DNA of 64,000 nucleotides, taken from Salinispirillum marinum (GTDB lineage Bacteria > Pseudomonadota > Gammaproteobacteria > Pseudomonadales > Natronospirillaceae). Below are positions 7,007 through 15,832 of the stretch, piece after piece. Every line of letters starts with the position of its first letter. Positions within the stretch are counted from its first letter, which is position 1. The notes below the pieces were generated by a model that ran no database searches, was not told where the DNA came from, and saw only the letters and a list, made by a program, of their open reading frames with translations. The stretch lies in the NCBI RefSeq assembly GCF_042651565.1, contig NZ_JBHSDF010000003.1. One strand, 5' to 3'. The translations under genes and the position numbers were made by a program.

Positions 7007-9622
7007 ATGTTCAAAAATTCATACGCGCGCACCCTGCTACTGCTGTGCCTGACGTTCATGCTAGCCGCTTGTGGTGGGTCAGATGACGGATCAGCCGCCG
7101 CAGAACATTTGGAGCGTGCTGATGTGTACGCCGACCAAGGCCAGTACCGCGCTGCGATGATCGAGTTGCGCTCAGCGCTGCAAAAGAACCCCAACGACCT
7201 CACCGCAACGCTGACGTTGGCCGAAACGCTTACATTTCTTGGTCTGCCGCATCAAGCCGCCGCCCTGCTGGAACCTTGGCACAACGACGGGCAACGTGCC
7301 GTGACATTAACACTGGCCAAGGCCTATGCCGAACAGGGCAAACACTTGTCAGTACGGGAGACCTTAACCGGCTACACAGCGGCAAACGAGGCGGAGCAAA
7401 CCGAGCTGTTGCGCTTGCAGGCTGACGCTGACCGTCTGGCCGGTAACAACCAACAAGCCCTGGCGGGATATGAAGCCGCCCAAACGCGTCAACCGAACAA
7501 TGCTGAAATTGCCGCCGGCTTGGCCCGCTTGCACATTGATCTACTGAACTACGACCAAGCCTTAGCGGTGATTGATCGTTTCAGTGCAGCCCACAACAGC
7601 ACCGCAGACTTGCAGTATCTGCGCGGCCTCAGCCTGTATCAACAAAACCAGCTGGACGACGCCACACGCACATTGACGGAAGGCTTGGCCTTAGTGCCCA
7701 GCTCAGACATCTTTCTGCCCACCCGGCGGCAGCTGGTCAGCTTGTTGGCGCGCACCCTGACCGAACAGGGCAATGCCACGCAAGCCATGATCTACAATCA
7801 AATTCTGAATGAAAACACCAACGTGGAATTTACGCGCAATACCGAATCCGCCGTTGAAGCCATCGGTCGGGGCGACCTGGAAACAGCCCGGACGACACTG
7901 GAATCACTAATTCAACAAAACCCGGACAGTCAGTTGGTCGCGTTGCTGTTGGGTGCTGTTTCCTTGCAACAGGGCGACCTCGAAGAAGGCACCGCGCTGT
8001 TAACCGACAACTTGGACGTGGAACTGGCGCCTATCCCCTTCATTCGCCTATCCGCCATGGCTCAGGTCGACCAAGGCATGCGCGACCAAGCCATGTCGAG
8101 CTTACAACGCGCCCTCATGGCCCGCCCGACAGACGTCGACCTAATGGCGATGTATGGCATTCTGGCCCTCGCCGACAGTGATCCAAATAACATTGAACAA
8201 GGCAAAATCCATTTGGCGAAAGCCTTGCAGATGGACCCGTCGCGCAGCCGCTTACGCCTTGCCTTAGCACAGTATCATCAAGCGCAAAACGAGCCTGAAC
8301 AAGCCATGGGGTATTTACGTGCCGCCTTTGCGCAGTCACCTACCGACTGGGTGATTACCGAGCAATACCTCACCACATTGGTGGCCAGCAATGCCCAAGC
8401 TGAAGCCGAGCAAGTGCGTGACCGCTTGCTGCGTGACCATGGCAATGAACCCTACAGTCTGTTTTTAGCCTCGCTGACCGATTTCCAGTACGGCGCCACA
8501 ACTCGCGCCATGAACCGTTTGGAATCCCTTATCCAGACCAGTCCGAACTGGCACATGCCCTATCTCGCGTTAGCTCGTATGCAGCGCAGTACCGGACAGA
8601 ACAGCGCCGCCATCGATACTTTTCTACGTGCGGCTGACGCCAACCCGGCGGACATCAGTGGCTTACAAGAAGCTGGACAATTGATTGCACGCCAAGGCAC
8701 GCCAGAAGAGGTTGTGGATTGGTTGCTGGAAACTGGCATCGAACGCCCTGCCTTAGCAGACCATGCCAAAGCACTGGCGGCACAAATTCATATTCAGCAG
8801 GGTCGATTGGCGGACGCACAAGCGCTCTTAGCATCGGCACAAGCAGACAATCCAGCCGTTAATCGCATACATACCGACTGGCTGGTCGCCGAAGCCCGGC
8901 AAGCCGCCAATCGGGAAGATTGGGGCACAGCGCGTGCGCGCGTTGCAGAAGCTGTAAGCCGACAACCCCAGAACCCGGATCACCGCTTGTTTCTCGTGCG
9001 CATTGTGGCGGCCGAAGGTCGGACAGCCGAGGCCGATCAACTGCTCGATGACATTGAGGCCGAGTTTGGCGTTTTACCCAGCACGGCGCTGACGCGCTCA
9101 ACGTTGGCATTGCAAGACCAGGGGCCCGACTCTGCCTACTCCAGCCTGAACGACTATTGGCTCAGCTCGGACAACCCCACCGTATTGCCTGAATTGATAC
9201 GGCTCGCCAATCTCACCAATCAACCCGGCAGCGACCTGTTGGCCGAAACCTGGACACAACGTCAACCCAATAACCCCATTGCATGGCAAACCTTGGGCAA
9301 TCAGCGTTTGCGGTTTGGCAATGAACTGGGTGCCGCACGTGCCTATCGCGAAGCCTTAAGCCGCAACGCAGATAATCCATTGGTGCTTAATAATCTGGCA
9401 TGGCTGGTGCGCGAATCCAATACCGACGAGGCTATTGCCTTAGCGCGCCGTGCGGCTGAGCTAGCGCCAGAAAATCCCGCCGTTTTAGATACGCTAGGCT
9501 GGGTGTTGCACTTGGACGGACAGCGCATAGAAGCCATGGACGTATTGATGCGTGCCCAGACACTGGCCCCGGAAGACGCTGAAATACAAGCACACTTAGC
9601 GGCAGTGCGTGCTGCACAGTAA
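7007..9622 (+). CDS. prsT: XrtA/PEP-CTERM system TPR-repeat lipoprotein PrsT
   Basis: An 871-residue protein with a lipoprotein signal (FMLAACGGSDDG, lipobox LAAC) followed almost entirely by tetratricopeptide repeats, for example ADVYADQGQYRAAMIELRSALQKNP, and a final pair ending LDTLGWVLHLDGQRIEAMDVLMRA. TPR lipoproteins act as protein-binding scaffolds, here probably on the periplasmic face of the outer membrane. Length, lipobox and position right after prsR match PrsT. It is the last gene of the operon, and a strong terminator begins 14 bases after its stop. Its precise partner in sorting or polysaccharide export is not known. Confidence 0.93.
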   Translation: MFKNSYARTLLLLCLTFMLAACGGSDDGSAAAEHLERADVYADQGQYRAAMIELRSALQKNPNDLTATLTLAETLTFLGLPHQAAALLEPWHNDGQRAVTLTLAKAYAEQGKHLSVRETLTGYTAANEAEQTELLRLQADADRLAGNNQQALAGYEAAQTRQPNNAEIAAGLARLHIDLLNYDQALAVIDRFSAAHNSTADLQYLRGLSLYQQNQLDDATRTLTEGLALVPSSDIFLPTRRQLVSLLARTLTEQGNATQAMIYNQILNENTNVEFTRNTESAVEAIGRGDLETARTTLESLIQQNPDSQLVALLLGAVSLQQGDLEEGTALLTDNLDVELAPIPFIRLSAMAQVDQGMRDQAMSSLQRALMARPTDVDLMAMYGILALADSDPNNIEQGKIHLAKALQMDPSRSRLRLALAQYHQAQNEPEQAMGYLRAAFAQSPTDWVITEQYLTTLVASNAQAEAEQVRDRLLRDHGNEPYSLFLASLTDFQYGATTRAMNRLESLIQTSPNWHMPYLALARMQRSTGQNSAAIDTFLRAADANPADISGLQEAGQLIARQGTPEEVVDWLLETGIERPALADHAKALAAQIHIQQGRLADAQALLASAQADNPAVNRIHTDWLVAEARQAANREDWGTARARVAEAVSRQPQNPDHRLFLVRIVAAEGRTAEADQLLDDIEAEFGVLPSTALTRSTLALQDQGPDSAYSSLNDYWLSSDNPTVLPELIRLANLTNQPGSDLLAETWTQRQPNNPIAWQTLGNQRLRFGNELGAARAYREALSRNADNPLVLNNLAWLVRESNTDEAIALARRAAELAPENPAVLDTLGWVLHLDGQRIEAMDVLMRAQTLAPEDAEIQAHLAAVRAAQ

Positions 9623-9636
9623 GCGCCGCTCACGGG

Positions 9637-9673
9637 CAGGCCGGCACAGTCCGGCCTGGTGTTGAATTTTTTT
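9637..9673 (+). terminator. Rho-independent terminator after prsT
   Basis: Perfect 8-base stem CAGGCCGG/CCGGCCTG (9637-9658) with a 6-base loop, followed by a run of seven T at 9667-9673. Confidence 0.85.
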
Positions 9674-9735
9674 ACAGTGTTAACCACAGCATTGCCATCC
9701 ATCCCCTCATGCAGCGCCTGCCCTGTCGATTATTC

Positions 9736-9753
9736 TTACACTGAACAGTGTAA
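9736..9753. promoter_or_regulatory. Inverted repeat TTACACTG-AA-CAGTGTAA, candidate PrsR upstream activating site
   Basis: A perfect 8-base dyad with a 2-base spacer lies about 50-70 bases upstream of the sigma-54 -24 element at 9804, a typical distance for an NtrC-type activator site. A related half site, TTACAGTGTTAA, occurs at 9672-9683. Assignment to PrsR is inference from position. Confidence 0.45.
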
Positions 9754-9803
9754 TACCCTTTTAATCCCGCCTGAAAAGCCCATAGAATCTCGCCAGAACA
9801 TAA

Positions 9804-9820
9804 TTGGCACAATATTCGCT
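9804..9820 (+). promoter_or_regulatory. Sigma-54 (-24/-12) promoter of the first PEP-CTERM gene
   Basis: The 17-base element reads TTGGCAC-AATAT-TCGCT. It matches the sigma-54 consensus TTGGCAC-N5-TTGCW with one mismatch and exact GG-to-GC spacing. A start site near 9833 is implied, about 130 bases before the PEP-CTERM ATG. It shares TGGCACAATA with the promoter at 42585-42601. Confidence 0.7.
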
Positions 9821-9961
9821 TAAATCAGACCAGAAGTGACCTCTACAACCGGTTCACAACGCCATGCCAAACCATTCGCGAGGATGGGACGGAAAGCCAA
9901 GGATCTCCCCGAGAATGCCTGGTTGCAAAACAAAGACAATGACGACTCGGAGTTTTACAAC

Positions 9962-10729
9962 ATGGATTTCAAAAAAGTAGCCGTTGCGTTCGGCGTGTTG
10001 GCACTGGCAACCACCGCCAGTGCTTACACGCAGATCAATGGCACAGCACTCCAAGATTCCTTGGACGCACGTACTCAAGGCGGTTCTTTCCTTGATGTTC
10101 ATACCGCGCAACATACGCCATCATCTGTCTGGAATTTAGATTCAGTGGGTGCTGGAAACGCGGTCATGATGTTGGAAATGACCGCTTATGCGAACAACAA
10201 CACCTTAGGCATCTACGACGTCAATAACGTCGGACAAACGCTCGAGTTGTTCGGTGGTGCCGCAGGGACCGGCGCACGCGCCCTTCTTGCTCTGTGGGGC
10301 AACACCTTCACAGCGACCTACTTCAATGCGCAAAACCAGTTTCTCGGACAAAATTCGCAAACGTTCAATAGCCTGAACTTTGGTTTTTACTTGAACTCTG
10401 GGCAAGGCAATACGTTTTACTCACAAGCGCATCTGAACGGTGACCTAGATAACAATGGCGAAGATGACAGCCATATGGTCGCCTACCAAGGTGATAGTAG
10501 CCTTATGGTTGATGCCAACGGCGACGGTAACCACGGCCTGTTCACTAACAACAACTTCATCCTAGCTTGGGAAGACTTGTTGTTGTCAGCGTCCGACCGT
10601 GACTACACCGACATGGTAGTGATGATTGAATCGTTCATACCCGTACCAGAACCCGGCACCTTGGCCCTGTTGGGCCTAGGCTTGGCTGGCTTGGGGTTGG
10701 CGCGCCGTCGCAACCAAAACGCCGCCTGA
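9962..10729 (+). CDS. PEP-CTERM sorting-domain protein with DUF4114-like domain
   Basis: A 255-residue exported protein. It has an N-terminal signal (MDFKKVAVAFGVLALATTASA) and a C-terminal sorting tail: VPEPGTLALLGLGLAGLGLARRR, that is PEP, a hydrophobic segment and an Arg cluster. Before the tail the ILAWEDLLLSASDRDYTDMVVMIE stretch resembles DUF4114, a domain of secreted surface proteins. It is a likely XrtA substrate, cut near the PEP motif and released to the surface or exopolysaccharide matrix. I start at the ATG at 9962, which begins the signal peptide and has GGAG upstream; the 42 residues upstream in frame are not signal-like. The sigma-54 promoter at 9804 points to PrsK/PrsR control. 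Confidence 0.93.
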   Translation: MDFKKVAVAFGVLALATTASAYTQINGTALQDSLDARTQGGSFLDVHTAQHTPSSVWNLDSVGAGNAVMMLEMTAYANNNTLGIYDVNNVGQTLELFGGAAGTGARALLALWGNTFTATYFNAQNQFLGQNSQTFNSLNFGFYLNSGQGNTFYSQAHLNGDLDNNGEDDSHMVAYQGDSSLMVDANGDGNHGLFTNNNFILAWEDLLLSASDRDYTDMVVMIESFIPVPEPGTLALLGLGLAGLGLARRRNQNAA

Positions 10730-10739
10730 TCGATGACCG

Positions 10740-10774
10740 TGACTCAGAGTGCTTATTCCTAGGCCTCTGAGTCA
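10740..10774 (+). terminator. Hairpin after the first PEP-CTERM gene
   Basis: Perfect 10-base arms TGACTCAGAG/CTCTGAGTCA with a 15-base loop start 11 bases after the stop codon. The T-run that follows is poor, so it may be a weak terminator or an mRNA-stabilising structure. Confidence 0.5.
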
Positions 10775-10856
10775 GTTGTCGAACTGCTTTACACATTAGA
10801 ACACCGATAGACAGATCTTGAACGTTGTCTCAACCCAGTTTTATGAGGTTCGTAGT

Positions 10857-11633
10857 ATGAAATGGACACTTTCTTTAGGTATCGCCCTGATCAGCGCGAG
10901 CCTCACCAGTACCGTATTCGCATCACCCATCACGGTTACCGACACCTATATTGGTAGTAAGCAACACAGCCATGGCGATGTGATCGGCTTAGACAGCCAG
11001 TTTGACATCCAAAGCGCTACCATCACCCAGACCGGCAGCCAATTCACCTTCGATATCGCCACGAATTTTGCACAAAAATCCGGCCAACTGTTTAATGCCT
11101 ACACCGTTGGCGGCACTGGTATTGGCTACGGTGACTTATTCTTGACCAGCGAGTGGACGCCGTTTGGGTCAGCGCCCTTCACCCAAGATGATGCCACCAC
11201 CGGCACCCAGTGGACCTATGGCTTAGTACTGAGTGATCGCTACAATAACAACGGTGGCACAGTTTCGTTGTTTGCCCTCACGGGCAGCAACACGCAAACC
11301 GCGTTAATGAGCGATGACTTGATGCAAGGCAACGCCCAATGGCGCGATGGTCAGGAAGTGATTGTCGATACTGCCTCTGCACAAACCCAATGGTTGGGTG
11401 ATGTGGGAACATGGGCGGTCAGCAATGCCTTGTTGAGTATCTCCGCCGACTTATCCTTGAGTTCGTTAACCTCTGCTTCGACCATGGCGTTTCACTGGGG
11501 CATGACCTGCGCCAATGATGTCATCGAAGGCATGATCGATCTGGTGATGGTTCCCGAACCCAGTACCTTTGCTCTACTGTTGGTGGGCTTGATCGGCCTG
11601 GGCGCTGTGCGTCGTCGCATGCACCAGGCTTGA
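10857..11633 (+). CDS. PEP-CTERM sorting-domain protein, second substrate
   Basis: A 258-residue exported protein with signal peptide MKWTLSLGIALISASLTSTVFA and a C-terminal tail VPEPSTFALLLVGLIGLGAVRRR (PEP, hydrophobic helix, Arg cluster). The body carries FHWGMTCANDVIEG just before the tail, a pattern seen in one common PEP-CTERM protein family; no enzymatic domain is recognised. A likely XrtA substrate. I start at ATG 10857, which has GAGG eight bases upstream, rather than the codon at 10818. Unlike the neighbouring gene it shows no -24/-12 element, so it may be expressed by read-through or from an unrecognised promoter. A strong terminator follows. Confidence 0.92.
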   Translation: MKWTLSLGIALISASLTSTVFASPITVTDTYIGSKQHSHGDVIGLDSQFDIQSATITQTGSQFTFDIATNFAQKSGQLFNAYTVGGTGIGYGDLFLTSEWTPFGSAPFTQDDATTGTQWTYGLVLSDRYNNNGGTVSLFALTGSNTQTALMSDDLMQGNAQWRDGQEVIVDTASAQTQWLGDVGTWAVSNALLSISADLSLSSLTSASTMAFHWGMTCANDVIEGMIDLVMVPEPSTFALLLVGLIGLGAVRRRMHQA

Positions 11634-11654
11634 ATCGATCGCAACAGACACAAC

Positions 11655-11685
11655 AGGCCAGCCATCGCGCTGGCCTTTCGTGTTT
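11655..11685 (+). terminator. Rho-independent terminator after the second PEP-CTERM gene
   Basis: Stem AGGCCAGC/GCTGGCCT (11655-11676) with a 6-base loop, followed by TTCGTGTTT. It separates the PEP-CTERM genes from the xrtA operon. Confidence 0.8.
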
Positions 11686-11768
11686 AAAAGCGTTCACAGC
11701 CCGGCAACATTCACAGTAAGCTAGGCAGCGGCCATATTCGGCTTTAAAGATACGAAGACAGAGCCCTC

Positions 11769-13232
11769 ATGACGGTAAGGAAAGCGCTCCACAACATACC
11801 TTTGTACGGCCCCTATTTTGTGGCTACGGTGCTTTGCGTTGTGGTTATGGCACCGACCTGGCGTTCGCTCTGGCAACAATGGCTTGGCTTTGAACAGGTG
11901 CTCTCACACGGCTTGCCCAGTTTCTTATTGTTCTGCGCCATGCTCGTCATCCGTCCCCCCGGTGCCGCATCCACACGCCAACCCAATGCAACGGGAACAC
12001 GTCAGCACACACATTTCTGGTTGGCCGTCGTAGCGTTGACGGCAACGTTAAGTGTATGGACGCTGTTTCGCTGGGTACAGATCGATACCCTTGCCTTCTT
12101 TATGCTGCCGGTCGGCCTCGCCGCACTTATTGCAGTGTTATCCGGTTGGAGTGCCCTTTGGACCGCCTTGCCTCACCTGTTTCTCTTGTCCTTGGCGTTG
12201 CCCTTTTGGGCCGACGTTATAGACCCTTTAATTGCCATGGCCAGCGTGGTGGTCAATCTTTGGGTTGGACTGTTCGGCATGACGGCACTGATTGAAGGCA
12301 GCACCATTCATCTGCCATGGGGTTCTCTGGTTATTGCCGATGGTTGCTCAGGCATTCGTTATTTAGCCATTGCCCTGGTGCTTGGCACCCTGGTTGCCAT
12401 GTTAAACGGCTATCGCTGGCCATCTTGGCTGATTACCCTGACCGTCGCCGCCGGTCTGGCACTCCTGATGAACTGGATACGCATTACCGCGTTAGTGGTG
12501 ATTGGCTATCAGTCGCAAATGACCAGCAGCTTGATGCACGATCATGAGCTCTTTGGCTGGCTACTGTTTGCTGCGGTATGCTTGCCCGCTTTGTACTTTG
12601 CTCCGGCCTATCGCCTTCGCCCAACCGCCTCCGCACCGGTGACAACCATGAGTCTACGCGGGATTTGCATAGCGCTCGGCCTTGGCGTTTTGATCCTTGC
12701 GTTGTCATTGCTGGGTCAACGCGAGCGTACGCCACTGAACGCCTGGACATTGGAACACCCCATCGTCGGCACAACCGCACGATCACTGCCACTCCCACTG
12801 GACTGGCCCAGCCAACTTACAGAAACCCACTATAGCCTGGCCAATGGCACCGTTTTGGCCAGCCTCGCACAATTTCAACGCCCAACCCGTCAAGAGAAAA
12901 TGGTACCGTTCATGGGTAATCTCTACGACGCTCGACGCTGGCAAGCGCGTCGTGATTGGCAACCGCAGGCGTCAACAGAAACAGCCATTGCACCGCTTCG
13001 ACTCTACCGCGACACCCAAAGCGCGCGACAGGTTCTCTGGACCTATTGGTATCAGATCGGACCCTTCACTACAGTCGACTATCGAGTCGCCAAACTGTTG
13101 CAGATTCCGGCTTTATTGGTCGGCGACGAGCGTTTTGTTCTGGTGAGCTTACAGGCACGCTGCTTTACGCTGGATTGCCAAGCCGAGGCCCAACGCATGG
13201 ATCAAGCGCTTGCACAGGTAGTCCTGAAATGA
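11769..13232 (+). CDS. xrtA: Exosortase A (XrtA) with fused EpsI-type C-terminal domain
   Basis: A 487-residue enzyme. The N-terminal part (about 1-310) is polytopic and holds the exosortase signature: Cys193 in IADGCSGIRYL, Arg238 in NWIRITAL and His259 in HDHELFGWLLF, the proposed Cys/Arg/His catalytic set. The C-terminal 170 residues form a periplasmic EpsI-like domain, as in the longer XrtA class. It would cleave PEP-CTERM proteins at the inner membrane and pass them on to a surface acceptor. Its stop overlaps the ATG of the next gene (ATGA at 13229-13232). The Shine-Dalgarno sequence is weak. The prsK/prsR/prsT block and PEP-CTERM genes next door support the XrtA subtype. Confidence 0.95.
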   Translation: MTVRKALHNIPLYGPYFVATVLCVVVMAPTWRSLWQQWLGFEQVLSHGLPSFLLFCAMLVIRPPGAASTRQPNATGTRQHTHFWLAVVALTATLSVWTLFRWVQIDTLAFFMLPVGLAALIAVLSGWSALWTALPHLFLLSLALPFWADVIDPLIAMASVVVNLWVGLFGMTALIEGSTIHLPWGSLVIADGCSGIRYLAIALVLGTLVAMLNGYRWPSWLITLTVAAGLALLMNWIRITALVVIGYQSQMTSSLMHDHELFGWLLFAAVCLPALYFAPAYRLRPTASAPVTTMSLRGICIALGLGVLILALSLLGQRERTPLNAWTLEHPIVGTTARSLPLPLDWPSQLTETHYSLANGTVLASLAQFQRPTRQEKMVPFMGNLYDARRWQARRDWQPQASTETAIAPLRLYRDTQSARQVLWTYWYQIGPFTTVDYRVAKLLQIPALLVGDERFVLVSLQARCFTLDCQAEAQRMDQALAQVVLK

Positions 13233-15832
13233 ATCCGGCACCCGTTCTTATTACGCTGAACAACCCCAACGCCTACAGACGATACGCTGAACCCGTGCAA
13301 TTTGGGGTCGCACTGCCTAAAGATCTGTCGCCGGATCTACCGTGGCATCTGTACGACGAGCAGCACGAACCTCTGCCCGCGTGCATTGAAACAGCCGCCG
13401 AATGGCCAAACGGCAGTCCAAAATGGCTGCGTGTCACCACCCAAATCACGCTCGCGCCGATGCAGTCTCAGCAACTGTCACTAAAACCCGAAAGGCCTTC
13501 AAGTACATCACCACAACACGGAACCTACTTGCGCGTTGAGCAGCACAATAACGCGTGGCAGATCAGCACACCCAAGCATAATTTCACCCTGCACGGGCAG
13601 ACCGGGCAATGGCAGATTAAAGCCCTTAGTGCGTCATCGCCCACGCACACCTTGGACTGGCAGTTCAACGATGCCCAACAACACCCCGGTACTTGGGTCA
13701 CCGAACGCATTGAACCCTTGGCGCAAGACAACCCAGTTTTTGTGGAACTCTTAATACATGGACACTGGCGAGATCACAGCGGCCAACGCCATATTCAAGT
13801 AGAGCATCGCGTGCGCTGCTATGCAGAAGGCGGGCTGATGACGTGGGCGAGCCGCGTCCATAATCCGCAACGCGCTCGGCACAACGGCGGCTTATGGGAC
13901 TTGGGCGACCCTGGCTCAGTACATTTTTCAGCACTGGCACTGCGGGTGCAGTGCAGTCACAGCGGCATCGGCCATGTACAGGTTACGCCGGACACCGTGC
14001 CCCTTACGACGACCACTGCAGAGCAATTGCGAGTGACGCAACACGCCAGCGGAGGTGACCACTGGAATAGCCTGAACCATATGGATGCCAGTGGCACCGT
14101 ACCTCTGCGTTATTCCGGCTATAGTGTTGCCCAAGCCAACGACACAACCCACACGCATGGGCGTGCCCAACCCTTGGCGTGGTGGGCCGACGCTAAACAT
14201 AGTCTGTACGGCGGAATCAGCGAGTTCTGGCAGCAGTTCCCATCGGCCCTGAGTTCATCCAATCAACACCTTGAACTGGCGCTATTTCCGGCCGCGTCGG
14301 AACACACCCATGAACTCCAAGGCGGTGAATGCAAAACACAGCAACTGGCCTTGGCCTTTAACGGCACCACCGACGCTTTGGCGTGGCTCGCGACGCCGTT
14401 GGTGCCCGTGGTCGACACCCAAGCCTACGCCACCGCAGAGGTATTGCCTTGGTTCGCGCATGCCGACCAACCCTCCCCGATCGATCCATTGTTAGCCACG
14501 GGTTTATCCGGCCCGGACAACTTTTTTATCAAACGCGAAGTCATTGACGAATTCGGCTGGCGGCACTTTGGCGACCTGTTCGCCGACCATGAAAGCCTGT
14601 ATCAAACGCCCGACCAACCGCCGTTTATCTCGCACTACAACAATCAATACGACGCGATCTATGGCTTCGCACGCCAGTTTGTCCGTACCGGCGATACTCG
14701 TTGGTTTCGACTGATGGATGACCTGGCCCGCCATGTCGTAGACATTGACCTCTACCATACCGACGCTGATCGCGCCGAATACAATCATGGCCTGTTCTGG
14801 CACACCGACCATTATTTACCCGCGAGCACGGCCACCCATCGCACCTACAGCAAGTACAACAGCACCAGCTCCATTCCTGGCCAAACCGGTGGCGGCCCGG
14901 CCGCCGAGCATTGCTATACCACGGGGTTGGCGTACCACCACTTCCTCACTGGCAACCCGCACAGCAAACAAGCGGTGCTCGATCTTGCCGGATGGATGAT
15001 CGCCCTCCACGATGGCGGGCCGGGTTTGTTGTCTGCCTTGTGGGCCGTAAAGCGCGACTACGCCGGAAAACTCGTTGCCCGATTGCGTGGACGCAAGGTT
15101 TCCAGTTATCGCTATCCGTTCACCCGAGGTACAGGCAATTATTTGGTTGCTCTGATTGATGCCTATGAGGTGAGTGCCGAGCAACGCTACCTCGACCGCT
15201 GTGCGGCCATTATCCGAGATACCCTGCACCCACAGGATGACATAGACGCTCGTCAATTGATGACGGTAGAGACCGGCTGGTCGTATCTTATTTTGGTCCA
15301 AGCACTGGCGCGCTTCCTACGCACCAAGGCGCAAGCGGGTCAGTACGACCACAGCTTTACGTTAACACGCGCGGCTTTTCTGGCGTATACCGATTGGATG
15401 CGGCAGCACGAACAGCCGTTTTTGAGTGACCCCAAACAACTGGAATTCCCTAACGATACCTGGGTAGCACAGGATGTCCGCAAAGCCATGCTGATGTTCC
15501 AAGCCGCCGACCTAGACCCGGAGCACGCCGAGCACTACCGGGCACAAGGCCAAGCGTGGCTCGACTATGTAACACAGCACCTTGCCCAATCCAGTACGCT
15601 CAGCTTTACCCGTATTCAAGTAATTCTCCTGCAGAACCATGGGCCGGATGCCGCCCGAGAAGTCTTTCCACCGCAGGCTCTCACCACTGCTGGCTTCACC
15701 TTTGGTAAGCCGCCTCAGGCTACCTTGCTCCGACTGCTGGGATTGATCATTGGCCGTTTATGGCAAGGAATCCGGGAATTCCGACCGACGCGCGAACGAC
15801 ACTGGTGGAACACGAGAATGAACCGATCATGA
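13229..15832 (+). CDS. RIFT-barrel domain protein, putative polysaccharide lyase-like enzyme (YetA/PcRGLX-like)
   Basis: An 867-residue protein without an obvious signal peptide. The N-terminal region shows the RIFT-barrel pattern: RRYAEPVQFGVALPKDL followed by WPNGSPKWLRVTTQI, as in YetA and exo-rhamnogalacturonan lyase-like proteins. The middle is beta-rich. The C-terminal half (about 430-830) looks like an alpha/alpha barrel with His/Asp/Tyr-rich motifs such as HNNQYDAIYGFAR-like and YNHGLFWHTDHY. It probably acts on uronic-acid or deoxysugar-containing polysaccharide, but activity is inferred. I start at ATG 13229, which overlaps the xrtA stop; the frame upstream runs inside xrtA and is a shadow. 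The stop in turn overlaps the acyltransferase ATG. Confidence 0.75.
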   Translation: MNPAPVLITLNNPNAYRRYAEPVQFGVALPKDLSPDLPWHLYDEQHEPLPACIETAAEWPNGSPKWLRVTTQITLAPMQSQQLSLKPERPSSTSPQHGTYLRVEQHNNAWQISTPKHNFTLHGQTGQWQIKALSASSPTHTLDWQFNDAQQHPGTWVTERIEPLAQDNPVFVELLIHGHWRDHSGQRHIQVEHRVRCYAEGGLMTWASRVHNPQRARHNGGLWDLGDPGSVHFSALALRVQCSHSGIGHVQVTPDTVPLTTTTAEQLRVTQHASGGDHWNSLNHMDASGTVPLRYSGYSVAQANDTTHTHGRAQPLAWWADAKHSLYGGISEFWQQFPSALSSSNQHLELALFPAASEHTHELQGGECKTQQLALAFNGTTDALAWLATPLVPVVDTQAYATAEVLPWFAHADQPSPIDPLLATGLSGPDNFFIKREVIDEFGWRHFGDLFADHESLYQTPDQPPFISHYNNQYDAIYGFARQFVRTGDTRWFRLMDDLARHVVDIDLYHTDADRAEYNHGLFWHTDHYLPASTATHRTYSKYNSTSSIPGQTGGGPAAEHCYTTGLAYHHFLTGNPHSKQAVLDLAGWMIALHDGGPGLLSALWAVKRDYAGKLVARLRGRKVSSYRYPFTRGTGNYLVALIDAYEVSAEQRYLDRCAAIIRDTLHPQDDIDARQLMTVETGWSYLILVQALARFLRTKAQAGQYDHSFTLTRAAFLAYTDWMRQHEQPFLSDPKQLEFPNDTWVAQDVRKAMLMFQAADLDPEHAEHYRAQGQAWLDYVTQHLAQSSTLSFTRIQVILLQNHGPDAAREVFPPQALTTAGFTFGKPPQATLLRLLGLIIGRLWQGIREFRPTRERHWWNTRMNRS

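Noticed and set aside
11720..11740. Possible sigma-54 element upstream of xrtA (GCGGCCATATTCGGCTT)
   Set aside because: The GG-to-GC spacing is one base short and TGGCAC is not matched.
12956..13228. In-frame N-terminal extension of the RIFT-barrel gene inside xrtA
   Set aside because: It lies in another frame of the well-supported exosortase gene, and the ATG at 13229 forms a normal ATGA overlap.
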